Assembly (NCBI GenBank): GCA_013824115.1
Contig: PNNG01000035.1
Span: 1-64,000 of the forward strand
Reading direction: 5' to 3'
DNA: 64,000 bases
Source: Sphingobacteriaceae bacterium
GTDB lineage: Bacteria > Bacteroidota > Bacteroidia > UBA7662
Shown here one piece after another: positions 19,819 to 29,885 of the stretch (the first letter of the stretch is position 1; each line of letters opens with the position of its first letter). The notes under the pieces were generated by a model. That model saw only the letters and a list, made by a program, of their open reading frames with translations, was not told the origin of the DNA and made no database searches. A program made the translations under genes and the position numbers.

Positions 19819-20508
19819 ATGCGAATGTTTCTTTGCTTGTTCATCGGAATTCTCCTGAGCACCAATGCCTTGGCCCAGGAAGAGCAGTCGCTGCAAAGCA
19901 CCGAGCTCCTGAAGAAAAAGCCTACCCGCAATCCCGATTTGGAAGGGGTGGTGCTTACGTATCAAATGGATTTTTTGCGCGGCTTTCCCGGTGCCCCCTA
20001 TAGTTACAGGCAGTTGCGCTCGGGCGGCTTTTCTTTTACCCTTTATTTCAATCAGCGTTTGGGAAAATCGAATTGGAGTTATGCAGCGGGGGCAGGCTTG
20101 TCGTCGCGCAACTACTTCACCAACCTCATGAACTGGAAAACCGGCACCACTTGGCCCGATTCACCAGAGGTAAAGAACAAATTTGTGTTCACTACCTACG
20201 AGGTGGTACCGCTCGAAATCAGATATACCACCCGGCCTGCGGGCAACCGCAAATCGTTGAAATTAGCGGCAGGAATCAATGTGGGCTATACTGGATCGCT
20301 GGGTAGTAAAAGTGTACTTGGCAGCCTCACCCAAAAGTTTCAAGGGCGCGAAGACATGCTCGATTTGCAGCCGTGGCGATATGCCCTCATAGCTCGTGCG
20401 GGCTATCATCGCTTGGGTTTGAGCTGGTATTATGGCTTAAACAATTGGTTTGTGAGCAATCCCATTAACGGCAGACCCATGTCGTTGGGGGTGTCGTTGC
20501 TATTGTAG
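19819..20508 (+). CDS. Predicted outer-membrane beta-barrel protein, unknown role
   Basis: A 229-residue protein with a clear signal peptide (MRMFLCLFIGILLSTNALAQ), then a short charged linker and strands typical of a small 8- to 12-stranded barrel (PorT/OmpW-like size). Its ends, such as YHRLGLSWYYGLNNWFVSN and SLGVSLLL, fit membrane strands. I do not recognise the family. The ATG at 19819 starts the signal peptide; a longer reading frame upstream has no such sequence. The 165 bases between it and the transferase gene hold no clear promoter, so it may be cotranscribed with that gene. Confidence 0.65.
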   Translation: MRMFLCLFIGILLSTNALAQEEQSLQSTELLKKKPTRNPDLEGVVLTYQMDFLRGFPGAPYSYRQLRSGGFSFTLYFNQRLGKSNWSYAAGAGLSSRNYFTNLMNWKTGTTWPDSPEVKNKFVFTTYEVVPLEIRYTTRPAGNRKSLKLAAGINVGYTGSLGSKSVLGSLTQKFQGREDMLDLQPWRYALIARAGYHRLGLSWYYGLNNWFVSNPINGRPMSLGVSLLL

Positions 20509-20665
20509 GGGCGCTGCGCGCGGGGGTTGGCCTTGTAGCTTGTTCACGCCCCGGAAATTTGGAGCTGTTGATGCTGCTGTTGCATCTGTTAAGGCCTATC
20601 GGCTGATAATGCCTTTAATCAGTAGGTGAAGCATGTGTGCAAGCTACTTGGCATGAACCATTGAT

Positions 20666-20742
20666 TCGTCAGTCTGTTACCCGTTAGTCTGTCACCCATC
20701 GTCGGTTTTCCGTCGTTATTCATCTTCTAAATTTCCCGAAAT
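20666..20742. repeat. Intergenic word repeat (CGTTA/GTCAC type), copy 1
   Basis: Pyrimidine-rich text iterates variants of CGTTAC-CC, GTCACCC and CGTCG, then ends in TTCTAAATTTCCCGAAAT (20725-20742) just ahead of the ATG at 20750. A closely similar layout recurs at 21466-21533 upstream of guaB. Confidence 0.45.
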
Positions 20743-20749
20743 TGCGGCC

Positions 20750-21289
20750 ATGAAAAGCAAGGTATTGGTCAAAACTTTCATCGCCACCAGCCTCGATGGT
20801 TATGTGGCTGGCGAGCAGGGCGAACTCGATTTTTTGGAGGCGGCAGCTGCTGAAAATGAAGATTACGGCTATGCCGACTGGATGGCACAAGTGGGCACTG
20901 TACTCGTAGGTCGCAAATCGTACGACAAAGTGCTGAGTTTCGGTGAGCCCTTTGCTTACGAAGCCAAAGATTGTGTGGTGTGGACGCGCCAGGCCATTGA
21001 GTCCCGAGCAGCTGTAAGCACCCATAGCGGCGATTTAGCACCGCTTATTGCCCGCTTGCGTGCCGAAGGCAAAGGCCATGTGTATGCCGATGGCGGTGGC
21101 GAACTTATCCGTCAACTGCTGCGCGAAGGCTTGATTGATGAAATGGTGATTTCGGTACTGCCGGTTTTGCTCGGCAAGGGCACCTCGCTTTTTGCGGGTT
21201 TGGGCAGCATGGTTCAGTTGGAGTTGTTGGAGGAAAAGCGCTTTCCGAAGTTGTTGCAGTTGAGATACAAAGTGGTTGGGCTAGGCTAA
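20750..21289 (+). CDS. Dihydrofolate reductase family protein (RibD C-terminal domain)
   Basis: A 179-residue single-domain protein of the RibD-C/DHFR-like reductase family (YwjB/YyaP type). Visible signatures are the N-terminal FIATSLDGYVAGEQGELDFL, VGRKSYD near residue 54, the glycine-rich NADPH-binding YADGGGELIRQLL near 104, and VISVLPVLLGKGTSLF near 128. Members may reduce pyrimidine- or pterin-like substrates, but the physiological reaction of stand-alone forms is mostly unknown. It is not the housekeeping FolA. The ATG follows the word-repeat spacer; it stands alone, 313 bases ahead of guaB. Confidence 0.85.
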   Translation: MKSKVLVKTFIATSLDGYVAGEQGELDFLEAAAAENEDYGYADWMAQVGTVLVGRKSYDKVLSFGEPFAYEAKDCVVWTRQAIESRAAVSTHSGDLAPLIARLRAEGKGHVYADGGGELIRQLLREGLIDEMVISVLPVLLGKGTSLFAGLGSMVQLELLEEKRFPKLLQLRYKVVGLG

Positions 21290-21465
21290 CAGCACTCTGC
21301 TACATGGCGGTCAGCGGTCAGCTGACAAGCCGAATGCTGAACGCCCTCCTTCGGCTCCTCCCTTCGACTTTGCTCTGGCACCGGCCAAAGGCTGACCGGC
21401 CAATGCTGTAGCCATACTCCTGTTTTCCCGCAGACTTCGCAGACTGGCGCTGAAAGTATCAGCCG

Positions 21466-21533
21466 CCGTCACCCCTTACTCGTCACCCCTTCACTCGTTA
21501 CCCGTCACTCATCCTGTTCTAAATTCACGAAAT
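21466..21533. repeat. Intergenic word repeat (CGTCACCC/CGTTACCC), copy 2
   Basis: Five or so degenerate repeats of CGTCACCCCTTACT / CGTTACCCGTCACTC run in tandem, followed by TTCTAAATTCACGAAAT (21517-21533). That end closely matches the end of copy 1 at 20725-20742, so the two spacers share a module. Confidence 0.5.
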
Positions 21534-21567
21534 CACAGTAATTTCATCAAAAGCTCAGCTATTTTCT

Positions 21568-21575
21568 TAATTTTG
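21568..21575 (+). promoter_or_regulatory. -7 element of guaB
   Basis: TAATTTTG matches TAnnTTTG, 27 bases ahead of the guaB ATG. Transcription would then start near 21580-21583, at the first base or bases of the leader hairpin. Confidence 0.5.
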
Positions 21576-21579
21576 TGCC

Positions 21580-23072
<1,493 letters not shown>

Positions 23073-23075
23073 GGC

Positions 23076-24098
23076 ATGAAAGAACAGATAGATCAGATAC
23101 GGACAGAAGCAGCAGGCTTCGATATTACTTCGGCCGACAAGCTGGAGCAATACCGCCTGCGTTTTTTAAGCAAAAAGGGCCTGGTAAGCGAGCTTTTTGA
23201 AGCCTTCCGTTCGGTTTCGGGAGAAGAGAAAAAGTTATATGGCAAAGAACTCAACTTCCTCAAACAAGAAGTGGAAGGCCGCTGGCAAGCGCAAAAGGAA
23301 GCCCTCGAAAGCACGGCAGTGACCGAAAACAGCGGCATCGATCTGAGTCGTCCTCCCCAGCCCCGCGAATTGGGCAGCCGCCACCCGCTGTCGTTGGTGC
23401 GTCAGGAAATCATCCGCTTTTTCGAAGGACTGGGCTTCAACATCAGTGAAGGGCACGAGATTGTGGACGACTGGCACAACTTCGGTGCCTTGAATTTCGA
23501 CAATGACCATCCGGCGCGCGATATGCAGGACACCTTCTTTGTGCAAACCCATCCCGACATCCTCCTCCGCACCCACACCTCCACCGTGCAGGTGAAAGAA
23601 ATGCAGCTGGGCAATTTGCCCATCCGTACCATTTCGCCCGGTCGGGTGTACCGCAACGAAACCGTTTCGGCCCGCTCGCACATGCAGTTTCACCAGGTAG
23701 AAGGCCTGTATATCGACGAAAACGTGAGTTTTGCCGACCTGAAGCAGACCTTGTATTTGTTCGCCACCGAGTTTTTCGGTCGCGATTTGAAAGTCCGTTT
23801 CCGCGCCAGCTATTTCCCCTTTACCGAACCTTCGGCTGAAATGGACGTGAGCTGCTTCATTTGTAACCAGGAAGGTTGTAGCGTGTGCAAGCATACGGGT
23901 TGGGTTGAGATTTTGGGCTGCGGCATGGTCGACCCGAATGTTTTGGAAAACTGCGGCATCGACAGTAAGAAATACACGGGCTATGCTTTCGGCATGGGCA
24001 TCGAACGCATGACCATGTTGAAATATCAGATGCGCGATATCCGTTTGTTCTATGAAAACGACCTGCGCTTTTTGAAGCAGTTCAAATCGGAAATATGA
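23076..24098 (+). CDS. pheS: Phenylalanyl-tRNA synthetase alpha subunit
   Basis: PheS is the catalytic half of the (alpha-beta)2 class II enzyme that charges tRNA-Phe. The 340-residue protein has an N-terminal coiled coil (about 1-90) for tRNA binding, motif 2 around [22 protein letters not shown] (near 189-210), and motif 3 [18 protein letters not shown] (near 308-325). A Cys-rich knuckle, [17 protein letters not shown], lies near 260, as in many Bacteroidota PheS proteins. It starts 3 bases after guaB and overlaps the next gene by 4 bases (ATGA), so the cluster is probably one operon. pheT is elsewhere. Confidence 0.97.
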   Translation: MKEQIDQIRTEAAGFDITSADKLEQYRLRFLSKKGLVSELFEAFRSVSGEEKKLYGKELNFLKQEVEGRWQAQKEALESTAVTENSGIDLSRPPQPRELGSRHPLSLVRQEIIRFFEGLGFNISEGHEIVDDWHNFGALNFDNDHPARDMQDTFFVQTHPDILLRTHTSTVQVKEMQLGNLPIRTISPGRVYRNETVSARSHMQFHQVEGLYIDENVSFADLKQTLYLFATEFFGRDLKVRFRASYFPFTEPSAEMDVSCFICNQEGCSVCKHTGWVEILGCGMVDPNVLENCGIDSKKYTGYAFGMGIERMTMLKYQMRDIRLFYENDLRFLKQFKSEI

Positions 24099-24952
24099 GT
24101 CACCACATCCAAACCATTGCCGTAATAGGCGCGGGCACCATGGGCGCTGGCATCGCACAAGTGTGTGCGCAAGCCGGATTTCGTACTCTTTTGTACGATT
24201 TGCAGCCTACGATGCTCGATAAAGCCCGCAAGCACATTGGAGGCAATTTGCAGAAAGCCGTAGAAAAAGGCTTACTAAGTGCCGAAAAGGAGCAAGCGGT
24301 TTGGGACAAATTACAAATCACCGATCGTTTCGACGATTTGGTAGCCGATCTGGTGATTGAAGCAGTGGTAGAGCGCAAAGAGGTAAAAATTGATTTGTTT
24401 AGGCAACTGGAAGTAATTAATGGTCCAACAACCATTTTGGCCACCAACACCTCGAGCATTCCGGTTACGAGCATTGCAGCCGGTGTTCGGAGGCCAGAGC
24501 AGGTGGTAGGCATGCACTTTTTTAATCCTGCCCATATCATGAAGTTGGTAGAGGTGATCAGCGGAGAGGCCACTTTGCCCGTGGTCAGCGACGCCATTTA
24601 TCAGCTTAGCTTGCAGTTGGGTAAGAAGCCTGTGCATGCCAAAGACGCGCCCGGTTTTATTGTGAACCGCGTGGCGCGCCATTATTACGTTGAAAGTTTG
24701 TTGGCTTTAGAAGAGCAAGTGGCTTCGTTTGAAGACGTCGATAAGTTGCTGGAAGCCCGTGGTTTTAAGATGGGGCCGTTTCGTTTGATGGATTTGATTG
24801 GGGTGGATACCAATTTTTCGGTGACTTCGAGTATGTATGCCAGCTTCCATCAGGACCCCAAATTCAGGCCGAGCCGCATCCAGGAACAGAAAGTAAATGC
24901 CGGCTTTCATGGCCGTAAAACAGGAAAGGGATTTTATGCGTACCCTGCTTAA
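24095..24952 (+). CDS. 3-hydroxybutyryl-CoA dehydrogenase
   Basis: A 285-residue NAD(P)-dependent 3-hydroxyacyl-CoA dehydrogenase of the short single-function type. It interconverts acetoacetyl-CoA and 3-hydroxybutyryl-CoA in fatty-acid or butyrate/PHB metabolism. The Rossmann motif [11 protein letters not shown] lies near residue 10, the NTSSIP segment near 115, and the catalytic histidine in [16 protein letters not shown] near 138. The C-terminal domain ends [12 protein letters not shown]. The start overlaps the pheS stop (ATGA), and the downstream lipoprotein gene overlaps its last 17 bases. The enoyl-CoA hydratase at 58.8 kb could act in the same pathway. Confidence 0.94.
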   Translation: MSHHIQTIAVIGAGTMGAGIAQVCAQAGFRTLLYDLQPTMLDKARKHIGGNLQKAVEKGLLSAEKEQAVWDKLQITDRFDDLVADLVIEAVVERKEVKIDLFRQLEVINGPTTILATNTSSIPVTSIAAGVRRPEQVVGMHFFNPAHIMKLVEVISGEATLPVVSDAIYQLSLQLGKKPVHAKDAPGFIVNRVARHYYVESLLALEEQVASFEDVDKLLEARGFKMGPFRLMDLIGVDTNFSVTSSMYASFHQDPKFRPSRIQEQKVNAGFHGRKTGKGFYAYPA

Positions 24953-25361
24953 AACTGCGCTACTGGCATTTGTGCTGGTAACTGGCTGTCGCAGCAATAC
25001 GGGCGACTTCGTACCGAACGTACTGGTAGACGCCACCATCAGCTTGAATTTGCCGGCATATCAGCAGCTCAATTTGATTGGCGGATTGGTGTTTGTACGC
25101 GATTTGGGCTACCGAGGCCTGGTGGTGCACCGCCTCACGCTCGATGAATTTAGGGCTTATGACATGGCTTGCACTTATCAGCCCTCGGTTCCTTGTCATG
25201 TTGTGGCGCTCGATACGGCCAGCAATTTGCTGCAGTGCGGCTGTTGCGAATCGCGTTTTTCGCTCGATGGATTTCCGGCACGGGGTCCGGCTTCACTGAA
25301 CCTGCGCTCGTACCGCACCCTCTTTTCGCCCAGCACCAATACACTGCGGATTACGAATTGA
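24936..25361 (+). CDS. Rieske-like lipoprotein with altered cluster ligands
   Basis: A 141-residue lipoprotein. The signal peptide [18 protein letters not shown] ends in a lipobox cysteine at residue 18. The rest resembles the Rieske ferredoxin fold seen in small Bacteroidota proteins: [12 protein letters not shown] near 77-88 and [15 protein letters not shown] near 97-111, followed by [12 protein letters not shown] true Rieske site is CxH...CxxH; here the positions read C-T-Y and C-G-C-C, so both histidines are lost. It may bind no 2Fe-2S cluster, or a cysteine-rich one. ATG 24936 follows AGGAAAGGG and gives the correct signal peptide; it overlaps the preceding gene by 17 bases. Confidence 0.65.
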   Translation: MRTLLKTALLAFVLVTGCRSNTGDFVPNVLVDATISLNLPAYQQLNLIGGLVFVRDLGYRGLVVHRLTLDEFRAYDMACTYQPSVPCHVVALDTASNLLQCGCCESRFSLDGFPARGPASLNLRSYRTLFSPSTNTLRITN

Positions 25362-25416
25362 TTTGAACAAGCACAACGGCGAGAAGCTCTGTGGACAGGG
25401 AGCCTCCGAAAAAGCC

Positions 25417-25424
25417 TATCTTTG
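25417..25424 (+). promoter_or_regulatory. -7 element of thiL
   Basis: TATCTTTG matches TAnnTTTG and ends 4 bases before the ATG at 25429. It supports that start over the TTG 66 bases upstream and implies a near-leaderless message. Confidence 0.5.
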
Positions 25425-25428
25425 CCCC

Positions 25429-26481
25429 ATGTCAACACCCTTCAACGAAACCCCCAAGCTCACACCCATTGGTCAAATTGGTGAGCAAGGTCTCATCCGC
25501 TTACTTACCCAGAATATCCGCAACAGCCAGCCGGGCACCCTTTTGGGCACAGGCGATGATGCTGCTGTACTCGAATTGCCTGTTGGCGAGCAGCTGGTAG
25601 TAAGCACCGATAGTTTGGCCGAAGGCGTGCATTTCGACCTTACCTATACGCCTCTCAAACACCTCGGCTACAAGGCTGTGGTGGTGGCCATCAGCGATAT
25701 TTTGGCGATGCGTGCACGTCCCAGCCAACTCACCGTTTCGTTGGCCATTTCGGCCAAATACACCGTGGAGTCAATGGAAGAGTTTTACCGCGGCTTGCTC
25801 ACCGCATGCGAGCAGTATGGCGTTGATTTGGTGGGAGGCGATGTTACCGCTTCGGCAGGCGGTTTGTTTATCAGCATGACGGCTTTGGGCAGCGTGGCAC
25901 CCGGACAATGGGTGAAACGCAGCACCGCCAAAGCCGGTGAATTGCTGTGCGTAACGGGCGATTTAGGAAGCGCCTTTGTGGGTCTGAACCTGCTGGAGCG
26001 CGAAAAGCGCGTTTTCCGCGAACACCCCGAAGTACAACCTGATTTTGGCGATAACGACTACTTGCTGCAACGCCAACTACGGCCAGAAGCCCGGTTAGAT
26101 ATGCTCGAAACCTTCGATCGGCTGCAAATCAATCCCACGGCCATGATTGACCTGAGTGACGGTTTGGGTCGCGACCTCGAGAGTTTGTGCCGGGCCTCGG
26201 GTGTGGGCTGCAAATTGTACGAGGACAAGCTGCCGATTGATCCCAAAACCATGAGCCAGGCCATGGAATTCAACCTCGACCCCACTTTGTGCGTGCTCAG
26301 TGGAGGCGAAGATTACGAATTGCTGTTTACCCTTCCTGCTGCCGATTACGACAAGGTGAAAAGCCACCCCGACATTACCGTAGTGGGCCACTTGACCGAT
26401 GCTTCGGAAGGTATGTACTTGATTTCAAAGGGCGGCAGTGCCATGGAGTTGAAGGACAGGATGTTTGTGCCTGAAGCCTAA
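25429..26481 (+). CDS. thiL: Thiamine-phosphate kinase
   Basis: ThiL phosphorylates thiamine phosphate to the cofactor thiamine diphosphate. The 350-residue protein has the PurM/AIR-synthase-like layout: GTGDDAAVL near residue 40, STDSLAEGVHFD near 60, the KAVVVAISDILAMRARP segment near 83, LVGGDVTAS near 122, IDLSDGLGRDLE near 239, and SGGEDYELLFT near 285. The ATG at 25429 fits the family N-terminus (IGEQGLIRLL) and a -7 element. A strong bidirectional terminator follows its stop. Confidence 0.95.
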   Translation: MSTPFNETPKLTPIGQIGEQGLIRLLTQNIRNSQPGTLLGTGDDAAVLELPVGEQLVVSTDSLAEGVHFDLTYTPLKHLGYKAVVVAISDILAMRARPSQLTVSLAISAKYTVESMEEFYRGLLTACEQYGVDLVGGDVTASAGGLFISMTALGSVAPGQWVKRSTAKAGELLCVTGDLGSAFVGLNLLEREKRVFREHPEVQPDFGDNDYLLQRQLRPEARLDMLETFDRLQINPTAMIDLSDGLGRDLESLCRASGVGCKLYEDKLPIDPKTMSQAMEFNLDPTLCVLSGGEDYELLFTLPAADYDKVKSHPDITVVGHLTDASEGMYLISKGGSAMELKDRMFVPEA

Positions 26482-26494
26482 GCCGATATCAAAC

Positions 26495-26543
26495 AAAAAA
26501 GCCTTTGGCGCTTGGCAATTTGCCAATAGCCAAAGGCTTTTTT
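26495..26543. terminator. Bidirectional terminator between thiL and the cytochrome gene
   Basis: AAAAAAGCCTTTGGC (26495-26509) pairs with GCCAAAGGCTTTTTT (26529-26543), giving a T-run on either strand. TTGGCAA / TTGCCAA (26512-26526) extend the stem inward. It serves thiL from the left and the convergent cytochrome gene from the right. Confidence 0.9.
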
Positions 26544-26559
26544 GTGGGCTGTAATGGGT

Positions 26560-27246
26560 TTAGTGAGGATTGGTTGAGCTGATTTTGGCCTTTACATAGG
26601 CTACTACAGCAAATACCTCTTCGTCGTTTAGTGCGCCTTTGAAACCAGGCATGCCATTTTTGCCCTTGAGAATCATGGCCGCCATTTCGTTTTTGTCGAG
26701 CATGCTGCCTTGCAAGTTTTTGGCACCTGCTGCACCCAAAGCACCATCGGCACCATGGCAAACCGCACAATTGTTGGCGTACAACGCTGCTCCATGCGCC
26801 AAAGGATCATAGCTATCGCTCATGGGGTCGAAACCTTCGGTACTCTGCTTGTCGGCACCCGCTAGCGCCTCATAAAAATCGGCCTTTTTCATGCGAGGGC
26901 TTTTGGTTTCGCTGATGCCATAGGCGTAAAACAGCAACAATAGCGATAGCAGGGCCAGGGGCTTGCGTTTGCGCTTGAAGCCTATTACGGCCAGGGGGAT
27001 GGAGGCAAAAACCGCTGCCAATTTCACCCAGAACCAGCTTCCAGCACTAACGCTCGGTGTATTGAGGGCCAAATACAAGCCGGTGAGCAAAAACAAGGTG
27101 CTGATGATCATTTCGGGAACCCGCGTTTTTTTGGCAAAAGCTTCGAGTTTGGTGACATTTACAAACAGCAAAACCGTTTTGATGAGGTAAAGCACCACAA
27201 ATAGAAGTACCACGGTGGTGTGGGTATGAAGCATTCCGGTATACAT
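26560..27246 (-). CDS. Membrane protein with SirB-like domain fused to cytochrome c
   Basis: A 228-residue fusion. Residues 1-120 form four hydrophobic helices that resemble the SirB family (HTTVVLLFVVLYLIKTVLLF at the start). Residues 150-228 are a class I cytochrome c domain with haem site CAVCH (near 160-164) after ALYANN, and an axial methionine candidate in NGMPGFKG near 198. The cytochrome domain would face the periplasm. It may carry electrons to or from a membrane respiratory complex, but no oxidase adjoins. The ATG at 27246 is closest to the -7 element; an ATG 4 codons in is also possible. Confidence 0.78.
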   Translation of the reverse strand: MYTGMLHTHTTVVLLFVVLYLIKTVLLFVNVTKLEAFAKKTRVPEMIISTLFLLTGLYLALNTPSVSAGSWFWVKLAAVFASIPLAVIGFKRKRKPLALLSLLLLFYAYGISETKSPRMKKADFYEALAGADKQSTEGFDPMSDSYDPLAHGAALYANNCAVCHGADGALGAAGAKNLQGSMLDKNEMAAMILKGKNGMPGFKGALNDEEVFAVVAYVKAKISSTNPH

Positions 27247-27267
27247 AGCAAGAGGTTGTTAAGAGGT

Positions 27268-27275
27268 CAAAATTA
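27268..27275 (-). promoter_or_regulatory. -7 element of the SirB-cytochrome gene
   Basis: TAATTTTG on the minus strand, 21 bases ahead of the ATG at 27246, matches TAnnTTTG. It lies in the short gap after the YwqK-repeat gene. Confidence 0.45.
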
Positions 27276-27291
27276 AGGGCAAATTTGGCCT

Positions 27292-29004
27292 TTACAAGGC
27301 TTTTGGAGGAATATCGGCTTTGGCTTTCGACCGAGGCGCGTAAGGCAGTCGAATCTCTACCAATTTATCGTTGCTGTGGGTTTCTTCTTTGATCAAATTG
27401 CCCCAGTCGTCGTAGAAAAGTTGTAGGCCGTTTTTTTGATCGTTGGCGTAGTTGACTATGGTTTCGGTTATTCCGTTTTCATAGGTCCAAATTACTTCGC
27501 CTTCCGCTTTACCGTTCACAAAAAACGAACGGTAGGTGGTATCGCCAGTAGCAGAAAGTTGGGCATATATACCTTCGAGCTTGCCGTTTTTGTATTTGCG
27601 GATTAGTTCGGTTTTACCATCGCTGTAAAACGATCTCCAAGTGCCATGACGCCGTCCTGCGGCAATGCCGCCTTCTTCAACCAAAGTGCCATCTTCGTCA
27701 AAGGTTTTGAATGTGCCTTTGCCGGCTTTCACCAAAAACTCCTTGCCACGTGTCAATTGATCCACCAGAAATAGGTCGGCTTCGTAATTGCCCGTTGCCC
27801 GCCAGCCTGCTGGGTACTTCAGGCTCCATTTTCCAACCGTTTCGCCCTTGGCAACTTGGCCTTCGCCCATTTCAAGCCAGTCGGGTTGTACATCTCGGTA
27901 ATAGCCCGCGCCGTTTTCTACCAGCACAGTGCCATTGCTGTCGAAAGCAGCTAAAATTTTGGGCTTGTTATCTACAAATTTCAATCGAAGCGCCGCTGAT
28001 CCGTTCTCATAGTAACTTTCAAATGCTCCTTCAAAATCGCCATCTACATATTGGGCCTTGGCTTCTAGTTGTCCGTTGGCGTAATAGAATACCCAAAGCC
28101 CTTCGCGATTGCCCAAATGGTATTTTCCTTCTGCTCTTTTGGTGCCATTTTCGTAATATCCCACCCATCGGCCATGCATGCGGCCGTAGTAATAGCTGCC
28201 CGAATCTTGTAATTGTCCCGATGGGTAAAAAAAGCTGGCCAATCCGTGTTCGATGCCATAGGCATACTGCATGTTCTTTTCTACAGAGCTGTCTTCGCGC
28301 AGCCAAACCCATTGGCCCACCGATACACTTTGCTCTTGAACGCCCGTTTGCACCAATTGTCCACTGGTATTGAAGTATTTCCATTCACCAGTTCTGTGCC
28401 CTTTTTTGTAGAAGCCTGTGCTGGAACGTTCTCCATTTTCGTGGTAGTACGAAACTGGTACGCGATATCCAATGTATAGCGCGGCCAAAAAACCCAAAAG
28501 CAAGGTGTAGCCCGTGAGCGAAAGCGGTAGAGGGGGTAATTTTTCTAAAAATGCAGGCAATTCGCTGTCGCCTTCGGCTGGCATGCTGTACTTAAAGCCA
28601 GCGCCTGCAGCCAGGGCATAAAAGAGCAGGTCGATGGGCCCCATCTCGGTAAGGGTGTAACCGAACAGTTCTGCCGGCGTAAATTGCGCCATGGCATTCA
28701 GCCAATGGACGGATTGCTCCTCGGCATAAAAACCAATTTGTGCCAAGAGGTTGCCTATAAAACAAGCAAGTACGGCAATGGCGGCCGACATTACTTGAAA
28801 GCCCCAGCCCTTGCCTTGACCAGTGAGTCGCGCGCCTATGGCCACACAAAAACCAATGCCTATGGCCAAGTAGCCAATTTGCCAGCCCGATAATACGGTG
28901 ATGTACGCCCAAAGGGTGGCAGCCAAACTGCCAGCAAACAGAGCACCGCCTGCCCCTATCAAGAGGTTTTTGGTGAACGATTTTTCAGAATCAGAATGCA
29001 TCAT
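27292..29004 (-). CDS. Polytopic membrane protein with YwqK/MORN-like repeats
   Basis: A 570-residue protein in two halves. Residues 1-190 hold about five hydrophobic helices. From about 190 to the end run a dozen or more degenerate repeats of the form YYENGxxxxxGxYxxGxxxGxWxxY, for example YYENGTKRAEGKYHLGNREG and YYANGQLEAKAQYVDGDFEG. This is the repeat of the YwqK 'antitoxin' family, related to MORN repeats. The repeats form a long beta surface, probably in the periplasm or at the envelope. The function is unknown, and no toxin gene adjoins. Tandem ATGs at 29004 and 29001 are both possible starts. Confidence 0.75.
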   Translation of the reverse strand: MMHSDSEKSFTKNLLIGAGGALFAGSLAATLWAYITVLSGWQIGYLAIGIGFCVAIGARLTGQGKGWGFQVMSAAIAVLACFIGNLLAQIGFYAEEQSVHWLNAMAQFTPAELFGYTLTEMGPIDLLFYALAAGAGFKYSMPAEGDSELPAFLEKLPPLPLSLTGYTLLLGFLAALYIGYRVPVSYYHENGERSSTGFYKKGHRTGEWKYFNTSGQLVQTGVQEQSVSVGQWVWLREDSSVEKNMQYAYGIEHGLASFFYPSGQLQDSGSYYYGRMHGRWVGYYENGTKRAEGKYHLGNREGLWVFYYANGQLEAKAQYVDGDFEGAFESYYENGSAALRLKFVDNKPKILAAFDSNGTVLVENGAGYYRDVQPDWLEMGEGQVAKGETVGKWSLKYPAGWRATGNYEADLFLVDQLTRGKEFLVKAGKGTFKTFDEDGTLVEEGGIAAGRRHGTWRSFYSDGKTELIRKYKNGKLEGIYAQLSATGDTTYRSFFVNGKAEGEVIWTYENGITETIVNYANDQKNGLQLFYDDWGNLIKEETHSNDKLVEIRLPYAPRSKAKADIPPKAL

Positions 29005-29046
29005 GATGTATTTACAGCACATGATACAGCTAAAACGGATTGGTTG

Positions 29047-29844
29047 CTACACCCAGGACATGAATTCGGCCAAGATTTCGGCCGTTTTTGGGCGACATTC
29101 GTACATGCCCATGTGGCCAGCCTCAGGCAAGAGTTCCAATTGGCAGCGGTCGAGCTGCGCAGCAAAGTCGAGGCCCACGCTTTGAGGTAAAATGGGATCC
29201 TGAGCACCCAATACCACCAATTTGGGCAAGGGGCTTTGCACCAACAGTTCGAGCCGACTTTCGCGATCGCGCATGGCCCGGGTTTGGGCTACATAAGCCG
29301 CCACGCTTTGCTCAGCGGCTTGTTTTTCGAGCAGTTCGATGATTTCAGACATGGATTCGCGGTGGGCTGGGGCAAACAAATTGGGGATAAAGCCATGCAA
29401 AAAATCTTTACTTCCGCGCTTTTCTATAAGTTCGATGGTGCGGTCGCGGTTCCCCTTTTTGCCTTCGTCATCTCCCAGCGGGTGCGAGTGGAACAGGCCG
29501 ATACCCAACAAACGCTGGGGCACTGCGGCCAGCATCTCCAAGGCCACATAGCCGCCCATCGAATGGCCTACCACCACACATTTTTCGATGTGTAAGTCAC
29601 TCAACCACTGCCAAAGCAGCTTGGCGGTGGCGCCTAAATCGGCACTTCCATCACTGAGTAGACTGCTGTTTCCCGAGCCGGGAAGGTCGGGCACCAGCAC
29701 CCGGTACTGGCCTGCCAATGCCTCGGCGGCCGCTAGCCAGCAGCGGTGACTTTCGGTAAAACCATGGAGCAAAACTAGGCAAGGGCCTGCCCCTTTGTCA
29801 TACCATTGCAAGCTAGCGTTTTGGATGCTGGATTTTTTGAGCAT
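29047..29844 (-). CDS. Alpha/beta hydrolase
   Basis: A 265-residue alpha/beta-hydrolase fold enzyme without signal peptide. The oxyanion motif LLHGFTESHRCW lies near residue 27, the nucleophile serine in GHSMGG near 93, the acidic residue in LGAQDPILP near 218, and the histidine in PEAGHMGM near 245, so the triad is complete. It resembles carboxylesterases and the MenH/haloperoxidase type, but the substrate is not readable. It lies 42 bases downstream of the YwqK-repeat gene's start on the same strand and is divergent from the amidohydrolase gene. Confidence 0.88.
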   Translation of the reverse strand: MLKKSSIQNASLQWYDKGAGPCLVLLHGFTESHRCWLAAAEALAGQYRVLVPDLPGSGNSSLLSDGSADLGATAKLLWQWLSDLHIEKCVVVGHSMGGYVALEMLAAVPQRLLGIGLFHSHPLGDDEGKKGNRDRTIELIEKRGSKDFLHGFIPNLFAPAHRESMSEIIELLEKQAAEQSVAAYVAQTRAMRDRESRLELLVQSPLPKLVVLGAQDPILPQSVGLDFAAQLDRCQLELLPEAGHMGMYECRPKTAEILAEFMSWV

Positions 29845-29867
29845 ATTTGTTGATTGCGTTTCGCCTG

Positions 29868-29875
29868 CAAACTTA
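29868..29875 (-). promoter_or_regulatory. -7 element of the alpha/beta hydrolase gene
   Basis: TAAGTTTG on the minus strand, 23 bases upstream of the ATG at 29844, matches TAnnTTTG. It sits in the 41-base divergent gap shared with the amidohydrolase gene, whose own -7 element I could not find. Confidence 0.4.
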
Positions 29876-29885
29876 CCAAACGAAG

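Noticed and set aside
20725..20742. TAAATTTC as the promoter of the DHFR-like gene
   Set aside because: It lacks the final G of TAnnTTTG and lies inside a repeated module, so I did not list it as a promoter.
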